Notes under the pieces: model-generated
Seen by the model: the letters and a program-made list of their open reading frames with translations, nothing else
What the model was told of the DNA's origin: nothing
The model's database searches: none
Translations under genes and position numbers: made by a program
Origin: Lutibacter sp.
Lineage (GTDB): Bacteria; Bacteroidota; Bacteroidia; Flavobacteriales; Flavobacteriaceae
NCBI GenBank assembly: GCA_002733665.1
Contig: NVWM01000003.1
Coordinates: 62,001-126,000, forward strand
DNA length: 64,000 nt
Direction of reading: 5' to 3'
Part shown: positions 43,366 to 53,500 of the stretch, piece by piece
How positions within the stretch are numbered: the stretch's first letter is position 1
How the letters are laid out: every line of letters begins with the position of its first letter

Positions 43366-44793
43366 ATGGCAAGTACAAAAAAAACAAAAATAGTTGCAAC
43401 ATTAGGTCCTGCGTGTGATTCGCCAGAAATGATTGAAAAAATGAGTGTTGCTGGTGTTAATGTTTTTCGAATTAATTTTTCACATGCAAAACATGAGCAT
43501 GTTAGAGAAACAGTTGCAAATATTCGTGAAATGAATGCTAAATTAGGGCATAATGTTGCTATTTTGGCAGATTTACAAGGTCCAAAATTACGTGTTGGTG
43601 ATATGGGTGATGGTGTTGAGCTTATAAAAGGAAATACATTTACTTTTACAACTGTAATGTGTAAAGGATCTTCTGAAAAAGCTTACATGACATATAAAAG
43701 GTTTCCTAAAGATGTAAAAGTTGGAGAGAAAATTTTAGTAGATGATGGAAAATTGAGTTTTGAAGTCATCAATACAGATGGAGTTTCTGAAGTAAAAACA
43801 AAAGTTTTGGTTGGTGGCACTTTACATTCTAAAAAAGGGGTGAACTTGCCTAACACAAACATTTCGCAACCTGCATTAACCGAGAAAGATATTAAAGATG
43901 CTATTTTTGCTTGTAAAATTGAAGTAGATTGGTTTGCATTATCATTTGTTAGAACACCTGAAGATTGTAAGGATCTAGAGAAATTAATAAATAAACATTC
44001 TGATTGTAAAATACCAATCATTGCAAAGATTGAAAAACCAGAAGCTGTTGAAAATATTGATTCTATTATTCGTTCTTGTGATGGTTTAATGGTGGCTCGT
44101 GGTGATTTAGGAGTAGAACTCCCAATGGAACAAGTTCCGTTGATACAAAAAATGTTAGTTGAAAAAGCAAAATCTGCAAGAATTCCTGTGATTATAGCCA
44201 CTCAAATGATGGAAACAATGATTAACAGTCAAACACCAACAAGAGCAGAAGTAAATGATGTTGCGAACTCAATTATGGATGGTGCAGATGCTGTAATGCT
44301 TTCAGGAGAAACATCTGTTGGTAATTTTCCAGTATTGGTTATTAATCAAATGAGAAGAATTATTGTAAACGTTGAAGATTCTCCAAGAATTACAGTACCT
44401 CAACGTATTCCGCATATTTTAACCAATCGCTATATCACAAAATCTATATGTTACCATGCTGCAAGTATGGCAAATGATGTAGATGCGACAGCAATTCAAA
44501 CTTTAACAAATAGTGGCTATACTGCATTTCAAATTTCGGCTTGGAGACCAAATGCAGATATATTGGCTTACACTTCCAATAAACGAATCTTATCAAGATT
44601 GAACCTGCTTTGGGGAGTTAAGGCATTCTTTTATGATAAAATGGAATCAACAGATCAGACTATAGAAGATTTAAATAAGATTGCAAAAGACAAAAATTAT
44701 GTAAAAAAAGGAGATTTAGTAATTACGCTTTCTTCTATGCCTGTAAAAGAAAAGGGAATGGTTAATACTTTACGTTTAACTCAATTAAAATAA
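43366..44793 (+). CDS. pyk: Pyruvate kinase
   Basis: Makes pyruvate and ATP from phosphoenolpyruvate. The 475-residue protein has KTKIVATLGPAC at the start, VFRINFSHA, LADLQGPKLRVGD, the active-site IIAKIEKPEAVENID, GLMVARGDLGVELP and ATQMMETMI plus the barrel-ending MLSGETSVG. All catalytic residues appear intact. It follows the IPExxxVDY gene by 2 bp. Confidence 0.96.
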   Translation: MASTKKTKIVATLGPACDSPEMIEKMSVAGVNVFRINFSHAKHEHVRETVANIREMNAKLGHNVAILADLQGPKLRVGDMGDGVELIKGNTFTFTTVMCKGSSEKAYMTYKRFPKDVKVGEKILVDDGKLSFEVINTDGVSEVKTKVLVGGTLHSKKGVNLPNTNISQPALTEKDIKDAIFACKIEVDWFALSFVRTPEDCKDLEKLINKHSDCKIPIIAKIEKPEAVENIDSIIRSCDGLMVARGDLGVELPMEQVPLIQKMLVEKAKSARIPVIIATQMMETMINSQTPTRAEVNDVANSIMDGADAVMLSGETSVGNFPVLVINQMRRIIVNVEDSPRITVPQRIPHILTNRYITKSICYHAASMANDVDATAIQTLTNSGYTAFQISAWRPNADILAYTSNKRILSRLNLLWGVKAFFYDKMESTDQTIEDLNKIAKDKNYVKKGDLVITLSSMPVKEKGMVNTLRLTQLK

Positions 44794-44862
44794 GATAGTA
44801 TTGCATCTGTTTTAAGTTTGTTTTAAAATTCACTATCTTTAACTCTCTTAAAACTAACTATT

Positions 44863-45324
44863 ATGGCTATTAAAAATTTTAGTGCTCCAAAAAGACGACC
44901 AGAAAAACCTTCAGGAGAACCAATTTTAGTATCTGATTATATGACTACGAAATTGATAACATTTAAACCAGAGCAATCGGTTCTTGAAGTGATGGATTTA
45001 CTTATTAAAAATCATATTTCTGGTGGACCTGTAGTAAATGATAGTGGCGAATTGGTAGGGATTATTTCAGAAGGAGATTGTATCAAGCAAATCTCTGAGA
45101 GTCGTTATTTCAATATGCCAATGACTGACACAAAAGTAGAAAACCATATGATTAAAGAGGTTGAAGTTATTGATGGAAATATGAATATTTTTGATGCTGC
45201 GATCAAGTTTTTACAATCTAAAAGACGGCGTTTTCCTATTATTAAAAATGGCAAATTGGTTGGGCAAATAAGCCAAAAAGACATTCTAAAAGCTGCTTTA
45301 AATCAAAAAGGATATAATTGGTGA
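44863..45324 (+). CDS. CBS-domain pair protein
   Basis: A 153-residue protein composed of two CBS modules (about 25-75 and 90-148) with VLEVMDLLIKNHISGGPVVNDSGELVGIISEGD and AIKFLQSKRRRFPIIKNGKLVGQISQKDILKA. CBS pairs bind adenine nucleotides and regulate partners; no effector domain is fused. It ends 4 bp before the convergent M28 peptidase gene. Confidence 0.88.
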   Translation: MAIKNFSAPKRRPEKPSGEPILVSDYMTTKLITFKPEQSVLEVMDLLIKNHISGGPVVNDSGELVGIISEGDCIKQISESRYFNMPMTDTKVENHMIKEVEVIDGNMNIFDAAIKFLQSKRRRFPIIKNGKLVGQISQKDILKAALNQKGYNW

Positions 45325-45328
45325 TTTT

Positions 45329-47656
45329 TTATTTCGAAAATCGTATTTCTTTTCTAACTATCGTTGCATCGTTTATCACAAATGGAGTTGGCATCATTTT
45401 ATTATCTTTTCTTAGTTCTACTTTCAAAAGTTGGTTGGTAAATAAATCATATTTTACTTCTTGAATTTCTAATGTTGGATTTACTTTTGAATTAATAACA
45501 TAACCTAATTCCAGCACCTCATTTGGCTTAGTAAAATAGTAACTCAATACATTCTTTCGTTTTCCAGTATCAAATATATAAGATTGTTTTTTAGGCTGTT
45601 TCAATGCCTCTCCATTCACTATAAATGATGTGAAAGCAATCGAATCTTTTGCCAACAATTCAATTCTATCAGCGTTTCTTAAAGTTTCTATACGCAATTT
45701 TATATGCCTATTCTCGCCTTCTATACTATCTAATAAAATAGTTGCAATTGGAGCCTTTAAACTTACTGTATCAGTCTTTTTGTACAGTTTATATTTTGAA
45801 TAATATTTACTTGCTGTTGCATTTTCAACAAAACTTCCTTGGGTTGGTTCATCCGTTAAATAAGCCTTATTGTAATCATTTACTTTGTCTTCATAACTTG
45901 CCCAAAACGCCTCATTTTTATCTGAATCTAACACATAAACCAAACTTGTCGGTTGCTTTCTGTCTTCTGAATAATCTGCCATAAAAGATGCTTTTACAAA
46001 TGAGAAAATTGCAATTATCAAAAATAAAAGATGTAGTTTTTTTATACTTTTATACTGATGAAATATAGGCAGTAACAATCCGAAAAGTAAGACTACAAAA
46101 ACAGCACTAATTGCCAACATTTTTAATCCCAAACCAACTGGAAACATTTGAATCAAAGGTGTAAAAACTATCAAAGTTGGAATTGATAATAAAGCAATTA
46201 CAATCAATTTATTTTCTGATGTATTTGATGTCAATAAAACTAGCAGCGAAATCAAAGCAAGAAATACTGGAAAGATAAAAAATCCTGCTCCTTGCAATTT
46301 TAAAACAATAAATATGTTAATAAGCATCCAAATAAAAATTGGTGCAATCAATAAATTCTCTGATGAATATTGTTTAAAATAACGCTTATAAGTCCAAGTT
46401 GAAATTGCTATTGCCAACACACTAAAAGCAAAAATGTACCAATGACCATTATAGGTAAATCCGTGTAAAATATCGTTGTATTGCGGATGTATGAGTTTGA
46501 GCAGTTTCCATCCATAAATAGCTGTCAAAACACTTAAAATCAAAGAACTAACAAACGGAATAAAACCAATTAACATTTCTTTTATCGTCAATTTTTTTCT
46601 TTTAATTCCAATGAATATCAAAATGAAAAATATAATTATAGCGGCAATAAATGTAGGTAAAACCCACGAAAAAGGATAAGTTACCAAACCAATTTTTGGA
46701 AAAGAAAAGTACACATTATCTGAAGTAGCATTGAGATTTTCTAAATTAGAATTTGCGAAATACGGCAGTAATGTCATTATATAATCTCCTTGTTGCTCTA
46801 AGGTATTCCTATCTAATCGTTCATAGGTATCTTGTGCTGTATGATAATCAAAATGATCATCAATAAAAGCAAAATTAAATCCGTTGATATTGGCTTCCTC
46901 TCTAAAAACAGTTAAATCAGTATCGTTTGGCAGCATTTTATAAATGCTGTACATCAGCGAATTTGCAACAGGAAAATTAGGTTTTGCATTGTTAAACGCT
47001 TTGATTAACTCCTTATTTCCTCCATTAGTTTCGAGCAACATATAACTTGGCCCTCCACTTCCACGAGCTTCAAAATTGAGCACCAAACCAACATTTTTTG
47101 TCCAACTATGATGATTTACAAAAGCATTTGCCCCAAGCAATCCAATTTCTTCAGCATCAGAAAATAAAATAATAATATCATTTTTTGGCGTTTTATTGGC
47201 TGCCAAAAAAGCACGAACTCCTTCTAAAATTGTTACAACACCACTTCCTGCATCACTTGCACCTAATGAAGAATGTACGGCAGAATCATAATGTGTCAAT
47301 AATAACAAAGCTTTACTATTCGTATCAGAGCCTTCAATTTTCGCAATAATATTTGTTGTATTTGTAGCTGCTTTCCACTTATTATTTATAGCGATTTGAT
47401 CTTGAAGTTCTACTTGCAATCCAAGATCTTCTAATTCTGAAACTAAATAATCGCGTACATTTTTGTGCTCTTCATTTCCCACATAATGAGGCTCTTTAGA
47501 AATCTCTTTTAAATGAACCAACGCTCTCTCTGTAGAAAATTCGGTGAGTGGTGAATTTATGTCTGATATTTTGGTTGGTAACAGACTATAAAAACTATAA
47601 TAAATTGCAGCAATTATAATAAGTACAGATATGGCTTTGGCGTATTTTAACTTCAT
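45329..47656 (-). CDS. M28 family peptidase with multi-pass membrane C-terminus
   Basis: A 775-residue integral membrane metallopeptidase. After one N-terminal helix comes an M28 aminopeptidase domain (about 45-320): LLLLTHYDSAVHSSLGASDAGSG supplies the first zinc ligands, SDAEEIGLLGANAF the catalytic and ligand Glu residues, RGSGGPSYM a further segment and HFDYHTAQDTYERL the last His. About 330-560 hold eight or nine membrane helices. A soluble C-terminal part follows. It probably digests peptides on the outer face of the inner membrane. The start is 1 bp after the stop of the small zinc-finger gene, so a three-gene operon is likely. Confidence 0.87.
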   Translation of the reverse strand: MKLKYAKAISVLIIIAAIYYSFYSLLPTKISDINSPLTEFSTERALVHLKEISKEPHYVGNEEHKNVRDYLVSELEDLGLQVELQDQIAINNKWKAATNTTNIIAKIEGSDTNSKALLLLTHYDSAVHSSLGASDAGSGVVTILEGVRAFLAANKTPKNDIIILFSDAEEIGLLGANAFVNHHSWTKNVGLVLNFEARGSGGPSYMLLETNGGNKELIKAFNNAKPNFPVANSLMYSIYKMLPNDTDLTVFREEANINGFNFAFIDDHFDYHTAQDTYERLDRNTLEQQGDYIMTLLPYFANSNLENLNATSDNVYFSFPKIGLVTYPFSWVLPTFIAAIIIFFILIFIGIKRKKLTIKEMLIGFIPFVSSLILSVLTAIYGWKLLKLIHPQYNDILHGFTYNGHWYIFAFSVLAIAISTWTYKRYFKQYSSENLLIAPIFIWMLINIFIVLKLQGAGFFIFPVFLALISLLVLLTSNTSENKLIVIALLSIPTLIVFTPLIQMFPVGLGLKMLAISAVFVVLLFGLLLPIFHQYKSIKKLHLLFLIIAIFSFVKASFMADYSEDRKQPTSLVYVLDSDKNEAFWASYEDKVNDYNKAYLTDEPTQGSFVENATASKYYSKYKLYKKTDTVSLKAPIATILLDSIEGENRHIKLRIETLRNADRIELLAKDSIAFTSFIVNGEALKQPKKQSYIFDTGKRKNVLSYYFTKPNEVLELGYVINSKVNPTLEIQEVKYDLFTNQLLKVELRKDNKMMPTPFVINDATIVRKEIRFSK

Positions 47657-47657
47657 T

Positions 47658-48008
47658 TTAAATAGATTTAATCAATAAATAATAATCGTTTTCAAGGGCT
47701 AAATATCCTTGATCGTATACATAATAATACGTGCTTCCTTTTTTGGTAGTATAGATTGAAGTGAACGTATTAAAGTCAAAGTTTTGACTTAATAATTTTA
47801 CACGAGTCACTTTTGTTTTTCCGGTTGCATTGAGTTTACAGAGTGTTTTATAATTTTTTCGCAAGCGATAATTTACATTCCGAATCATATTTTTACTCTC
47901 CTTATCAACTTTATTATTGTACGTATTTCTACAATAATCTGAACAGAATTTTTTGTCAATTCTTCCTTTAAATGGTTCTGAGCATTCTAAACATTTTTGT
48001 GCCTCCAT
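47658..48008 (-). CDS. Small protein with N-terminal zinc ribbon
   Basis: A 116-residue protein. Residues 6-27 contain CLECSEPFKG and KKFCSDYCRNTYNN, a CX2C-X14-CX3C zinc-ribbon of the type seen in short DUF2116-like proteins. The C-terminal 55 residues are strand-rich (STYYYVYDQGYLALENDYYLLIKSI). No function known. I use the ATG at 48008. Its start is 2 bp after the upstream stop. Confidence 0.75.
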   Translation of the reverse strand: MEAQKCLECSEPFKGRIDKKFCSDYCRNTYNNKVDKESKNMIRNVNYRLRKNYKTLCKLNATGKTKVTRVKLLSQNFDFNTFTSIYTTKKGSTYYYVYDQGYLALENDYYLLIKSI

Positions 48009-48010
48009 AA

Positions 48011-48607
48011 TTAACAATTTCTGTATTTATCGTTTAATCCTATGTTGGATTTTATCATCGGAATGATTTTTTCTAACCTTGACAATTTAGTCGCTTCTCT
48101 TTTAGCATCAGAAATATAATCTGTAAATTCTCGTTGTTTTGATTTTGTGAATTCTTCAAATTTCGTTTTCAATTCTGTATCTTTCTTTAATGAATTTTTC
48201 AATTCATCAGGAATAATTAACGGCTTGTTTCTAGCTATTTTAATCACTTTTCCTGCTTTTTGATTTTCTATAGCCTCGTTTAGATACGCAATAATTAATT
48301 GCTCATCCATTTCCTTAACCGACTTAAAACGCCATTGACGCATACCTTTAGTTTTGCCTTCTTGAGCATTTATTAATTTCTTTTCTGTGTCTTTTAAAAA
48401 ACTTCCATTAAAGAACCACAAACCAACATATTCTTTAAATGCTGCAAGACCAACAACATTTTTATTGTCAACTGTATATGTTGGAATTCCCCATTTTACA
48501 GTTTCAACAAGTGTCGTTTTATTTGCTATTGTACGTAATGTTCTCAACTCCTCAATCCATTTTGGTTGAGTTTTAAAATATGCTGATACTGTTTTAGAAC
48601 GTTCCAT
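48011..48607 (-). CDS. YdeI/DUF1801-family protein
   Basis: A 198-residue protein of the YdeI type. The N-terminal DUF1801-like half has KTVSAYFKTQPKWIEELRTLR, VKWGIPTYTV and VGLAAFKEYVGLWFFNGSFL; the C-terminal half has the bacteriocin-protection/YdeI segment PDELKNSLKKDTELKTKFEEF and SKQREFTDYISDAKREATKL. Relatives in other bacteria affect envelope stress; here function is unknown. First of the YdeI-zinc ribbon-M28 operon. Confidence 0.85.
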   Translation of the reverse strand: MERSKTVSAYFKTQPKWIEELRTLRTIANKTTLVETVKWGIPTYTVDNKNVVGLAAFKEYVGLWFFNGSFLKDTEKKLINAQEGKTKGMRQWRFKSVKEMDEQLIIAYLNEAIENQKAGKVIKIARNKPLIIPDELKNSLKKDTELKTKFEEFTKSKQREFTDYISDAKREATKLSRLEKIIPMIKSNIGLNDKYRNC

Positions 48608-48779
48608 TTATCTCTAAATTAGGTTATTAAGCGTCTAAAGTACGAAAAATTATTCGAATGTAGTCGATTTCATTCAATTACTACCGAAAGTAACCGTTTA
48701 ACAACCGATAATTTTTAGAAAGGTGTCGCATCTTTGCAGTGTCAAAACGAATTGACAAAAAATAAATTTATAAACTTGC

Positions 48780-48798
48780 ACTGAGCGGAGTCGAAGTG
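48780..48798. repeat. Partial REP-like remnant in the ssb leader
   Basis: ACTGAGCGGAGTCGAAGTG, one arm of the CTCGA/TCGAG-type element, lies 17 bp before the ssb start without a matching second arm. Confidence 0.45.
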
Positions 48799-48814
48799 TT
48801 TAAAACCTTATCTT

Positions 48815-49150
48815 ATGAATACGTTAAGAAACAAAGTACAATTGATTGGAAACTTAGGAAACAATCCAGAAATCATCACGTTAGAAAGTGGTAAAAAACT
48901 AGCAAAATTTTCTATTGCTACAAATGAAACTTATAAAAATGCGCAAGGCGAAAAAGTTACAGATACACAATGGACAAATATTGTGGCTTGGAATAAAACT
49001 GCTGAAATCGTAGAAAAATATTTAGAAAAAGGAAATCAAATTGCAATTGAAGGAAAGTTAGTAACACGCTCTTATGATGATAAGGATGGAAACAAACGTT
49101 ACATCACAGAAGTTGTATGTAATGAGTTATTGATGCTTGGGAAAAATTAA
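48815..49150 (+). CDS. ssb: Single-stranded DNA-binding protein
   Basis: A 111-residue single OB-fold SSB. The family pattern MNTLRNKVQLIGNLGNNPEII, LAKFSIATNETY and TQWTNIVAWNKTAEIVEKYL is clear. It lacks the long disordered tail and the acidic C-terminal tip of classic SSB, so it is a short form; a second longer SSB is likely elsewhere. A strong terminator follows. Confidence 0.92.
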   Translation: MNTLRNKVQLIGNLGNNPEIITLESGKKLAKFSIATNETYKNAQGEKVTDTQWTNIVAWNKTAEIVEKYLEKGNQIAIEGKLVTRSYDDKDGNKRYITEVVCNELLMLGKN

Positions 49151-49172
49151 GTTGGAGAATTGCTTGAAAAAG

Positions 49173-49208
49173 AAAAAAGGGAGCGCTAATTTGTGCTCCC
49201 TTTTTTTC
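49173..49208 (+). terminator. Terminator of ssb
   Basis: A perfect 12-bp stem AAAAAAGGGAGC (49173-49184) / GCTCCCTTTTTT (49195-49206) with a 10-nt loop and a T tract. Confidence 0.93.
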
Positions 49209-49338
49209 TCTTAATCAATACATTAACTATGTTGATAAATTTGTTTTAGGTAAAAGCAAGAAATGGAACTGAAAGTGAAAGATTTAATTTACTTTTGAAT
49301 AATAATGAAAAATAGAATAACTTATAAAGAATTGGTAA

Positions 49339-50373
49339 ATGAGTAATTTAGAAAATCAAACAAACTTTTTATTTTATACTTCGGATAGTGGAACTACAAA
49401 TATTCAAGTTATTCTTGGTGATGATACTGTTTGGGTAACGCAATCAAGTATGGCGAAAATATTTGACACTACTAAACAAAACATTAGCCTTCATTTAAGC
49501 AACATTTATAAAGAAGGTGAATTGAATAAGTTTGCAACTGTCAAGGAAATCTTGACAGTTCAAAAAGAAGGAAACAGAAATGTACAAAGGAATATTGAAT
49601 TTTATAATTTAGACGCAATAATCTCTGTTGGATATAGAGTAAATTCAAATAAAGCAACTTTGTTTAGAATTTGGGCAACAAGTGTTTTGAAAGAATATTT
49701 AATAAAAGGGTTTGCTTTAGATGATGATAGATTAAAACAAGGTAAAACTTTATTTGATAAAGATTATTTTGACGAGTTAATTGAACGTATTAGAGAGATA
49801 CGTGCTTCTGAAAGACGTTTTTATCAAAAAATTACAGATATATATGCAACTTCTGTTGATTATAATACAAAATCATCTATAACACAAAAGTTTTTTGCAA
49901 CTGTTCAAAATAAATTAGAGTTTGCAATAACTCATCACACGGCTTCAGAACTTATTAAATTAAGAGCAAGTTCTAAAAGGCCAAATATGGGACTGACAAG
50001 TTGGAAAAACGAAAAAAAAGGCGGTAAGATATTAAAGTCAGATGTTGGAGTTGCAAAAAATTATTTAAAACAAGAAGAAATAACAGAACTAAATAGAATT
50101 GTAACAATGTATCTTGATTATGCTGAGAATCAAGCTGGAAAAGGTAAGTTGATGTCTATGAAAGATTGGGTAGGGAAATTAGATGCTTTCTTAATATTCA
50201 ATGAATATAATATTTTAAAAGATGCTGGAAAGGTAAGGTCTGTAGTTGCAAAAAAGTTTGCTGAGAAAGAATTTTCAAAATTTAGAACAATACAAGATGT
50301 AGAGTTTAAGTCGGATTTTGATAAACTTGTGGAGAACACAAAAAAAGGCAAACTACTTAGTGATAAGAAATAA
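49339..50373 (+). CDS. RhuM family protein
   Basis: A 344-residue protein of the RhuM family, often found in genomic islands and near restriction or toxin genes; molecular role unknown. The N-terminal domain reads LGDDTVWVTQSSMAKIFDTTKQNISLHLSNIY, a winged-helix-like DNA-binding region, followed by YNLDAIISVGYRVNS and FRIWATSVLKEYLIKGFALDDDRLK. The C-terminus (about 150-344) is helical, with a region rich in Lys at the end. No partner gene is seen. The family is patchily distributed, suggesting lateral gain. Confidence 0.83.
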   Translation: MSNLENQTNFLFYTSDSGTTNIQVILGDDTVWVTQSSMAKIFDTTKQNISLHLSNIYKEGELNKFATVKEILTVQKEGNRNVQRNIEFYNLDAIISVGYRVNSNKATLFRIWATSVLKEYLIKGFALDDDRLKQGKTLFDKDYFDELIERIREIRASERRFYQKITDIYATSVDYNTKSSITQKFFATVQNKLEFAITHHTASELIKLRASSKRPNMGLTSWKNEKKGGKILKSDVGVAKNYLKQEEITELNRIVTMYLDYAENQAGKGKLMSMKDWVGKLDAFLIFNEYNILKDAGKVRSVVAKKFAEKEFSKFRTIQDVEFKSDFDKLVENTKKGKLLSDKK

Positions 50374-50547
50374 AAGAGCCTTTCATAAACCTCAATAAAA
50401 AAAGGACTCGTTTATTTATCTAAAACAAGCACATGGTATTTTCAAAGTGATACTACAACCTTAGAGGTAAACGATATAGATTTAATTAAGTAAAGACAAT
50501 AGTAGGTTTATCAAATTTCCTATATTAGCATTTCTTAAAACTCTGCT

Positions 50548-53500
50548 ATGTTAAAGAAAATACTACTCATACTATTTATTCTAAACCTTGGGCAACTTTA
50601 TGCACAGGGAGAGGCAAGCATTTGGTATTTTGGTACAAGAGCAGGTATAGACTTTAATAGTGGTATTCCTGTAGCATTAACTGATGGTCAACTAAATACA
50701 GGGGAAGGGTGCGCAACAATTTCAGACAATACAGGAAATCTTTTGTTTTATACAGATGGTACTACTGTATATAATAAAAATCACACTGTAATGCTCAATG
50801 GTGGTGGTTTATTAGGTCATTCTTCAAGTACACAGTCGGCTATTATAGTTCCTAATCCTACGAATCCAAATATATACTATATTTTTACTGTTACAGAATT
50901 AACAGGGCCAGATGGATTAAATTATTCAGAAGTAGATATGACACTTGATGGTGGTTTAGGTGCAGTCACAACTAATAAAAATATTTCTCTTCTAACTCCG
51001 TGTACAGAAAAAATAAATGCTGTAATACACAGTAACGGTCAAGATATTTGGGTAGTTACTCATGGATGGGATAATAATAATTTTTATTCTTTTTTAGTTA
51101 CCTCTACTGGAGTGAATACAACACCTATCATAAGTTCTGTTGGTCCCACAATAACATATGATCCAATAACATTTGTAACACATGATTCTGCAGGAGTACT
51201 TAAAATTTCACCAAATGGTCAAAGGTTAGTTATGTGTAATAGACTCACAAGCACGGATGTTTATGACTTTGATGCTAATACTGGATTGGTGAGTAATCCC
51301 ATAAATATAAGCACAAGATTAGGTGAATATGGAGCTGAATTTTCACCTTCTAATGAGGTTTTATATGTTTCTAATGAACCAGAAGAAAAATTATATCAAT
51401 ATGATTTAAATGCCTCAATTATTTCAACTTCTGAAACACTGATTTATAATGCTCCTGATTTTTCAACAATAGGTCAATTACAGTTAGGGCCTGATGGTAA
51501 AATTTATGTAGCTAGATTAAGTGAACAATATATAGCAACTATAGACAATCCAAATAATCTAGGGTTGTCATGTGATTATATTGAAAATGCAGTTGATTTA
51601 AGTTCTCGCTTTTGTTTGGGTGGGCTACCTCCATTCATCCAATCATACTTTAATGTAAGTATTGCCTATAACAATGTTTGTTTAGGAGATTCAACAGCGT
51701 TTTCATTAACTAACACAGTAGATTCAATTACGTGGAATTTTGGAGACCCAACTTCAGGAGCAAGTAACACTTCTACGGATATAATTCCAACACATGTATT
51801 TACATCTGCAGGAACATATACAGTTACAGCAACAGCTGTTAGTGGTGCTGAGACTGCCATTTCAACCATAGAAGTTGTTATCAACGAAACGCCAACCGCA
51901 ACACAACCACAAAACATGTTGTATTGCGATACTAACAATGATGGCTTTTACACTTTCGATTTATCGACTCAAGATCCTGATATTCTTTTAGGTCAATCTT
52001 CCGCAACATTTGAAGTAATCTATTACGCAAGTATGGCAGATTATACAGCAAACACACCTATCCCAGATAAAACTGCGTATCCAAATACAACTGCTTATGA
52101 TTCTCAAACAATCATTGCAAGTGTTGTGAATAAGAGTAATAATAGTTGTGAAGATTATACCTCATTTACTATTCAAGTATTTGAATCGCCAATACCAAAT
52201 TTAACTGTTCCTCCTTTAACTTTTTGTGATAATACAAGTGTTGGAACTGATATAGATGGAATCATTGAGCTTGATTTGACCTTACGAGAAAATGATATTT
52301 TAACTAGCGGTCAATCTTCATCAGGTTTTACAGTAAAATATTTTACTGATGTAGCACATCTAAATGAAATAACCAATCAAACTGCCTATCCAAATATAAG
52401 TAGAACACAAACTATTTTTGTTACTGTAGAAAATAAATTTAATGCACCTTGTATTGAAGAAACCTCTTTTGAAATAGAAGTATTTGAACTACCAACAGTA
52501 ACTCCAATTGTTGAGTTAAAACAATGTGATGATGATACAGATGGTGTTAGTCTTTTCAATTTAGAAGAAGTAATTAATGAAATCACTACAAATGCTGCTA
52601 GTGAAACAATTACTTTTCACGAAACACCTACAGCTGCAACTTCGGGAAACAGTCCTATTCCGAATACAACAGCCTACCCAAATGCAACTCCAAGTACAGA
52701 TACAGTTTGGGCAAGGATAGTTAATGGAAATGGCTGTGTTAGGACTTCACAAGTCAATTTAATAGTTTCAACAACACAAATTCCGTTGACATTTGCAACA
52801 CGTAATTTTTATGAATGTGATGATGCGATTGCTGGAACTATTACAGATGGAATCTCATCCTTTGATTTTAGTACTGTAACAACCGAAATAGAATCCTTAT
52901 TTCCTGTTGGTCAACAATTGGTGATTACCTATTATAGAAATCTGGCAGATGCCTTAGCAGAGAATAATTCAATTACTGATATCACTGATTATAGAAATAT
53001 TGACTATCCAAACACACAGAATATCTACATACGAGTAGATAGTTTGTTAGATAATGATTGTTTGGGTCTTGGAAGTCATATTACTTTACATGTGGAGACA
53101 ATTCCTGTTGCTAATCCAATCACACTTGATGATGAATGTGACGATGATGGAGATGGATTGTTTGGTTTTGACACCACAAATTTTGAAAGTACTATTGTTG
53201 GTTCACAAACTGATGTCACTGTTTTTTATACAGATGTAAATGGAGATGCTTTGCCAAGTCCATTGCCAAATCCTTTTCTTACAGGAACTCAGACAATTAC
53301 TGTAAGAGTCGAAAATGCACTTTCTCAAGATACTGACGGAGCATGTTATGATGAAACCATAATTTCTTTTTCTGTGGATGCAGCAGCAATTGCAAATCCT
53401 GTAAGTAATCAAATAGAATGTGATGATGATACAGACGGATTCTTTTCGTTTGATACTTCTACCATTGAAGCAACAGTTCTAAACGGACAAACAGGAATGT

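Noticed and set aside
43683-44201. 172-codon minus-strand open frame within pyk
   Set aside because: It is fully antisense to a well-conserved core gene, and its product shows no recognisable family or signal.
50374-50547. Possible remnant coding frame after the RhuM gene
   Set aside because: A stop-free stretch of about 33 codons (50386-50493) looked protein-like but has no start codon, no family match and is short enough to be chance.
51666-51938. Minus-strand 90-codon frame in the T9SS repeat protein
   Set aside because: Mirror of a Thr/Val-rich PKD coding sequence; such complementary frames stay open through codon bias.
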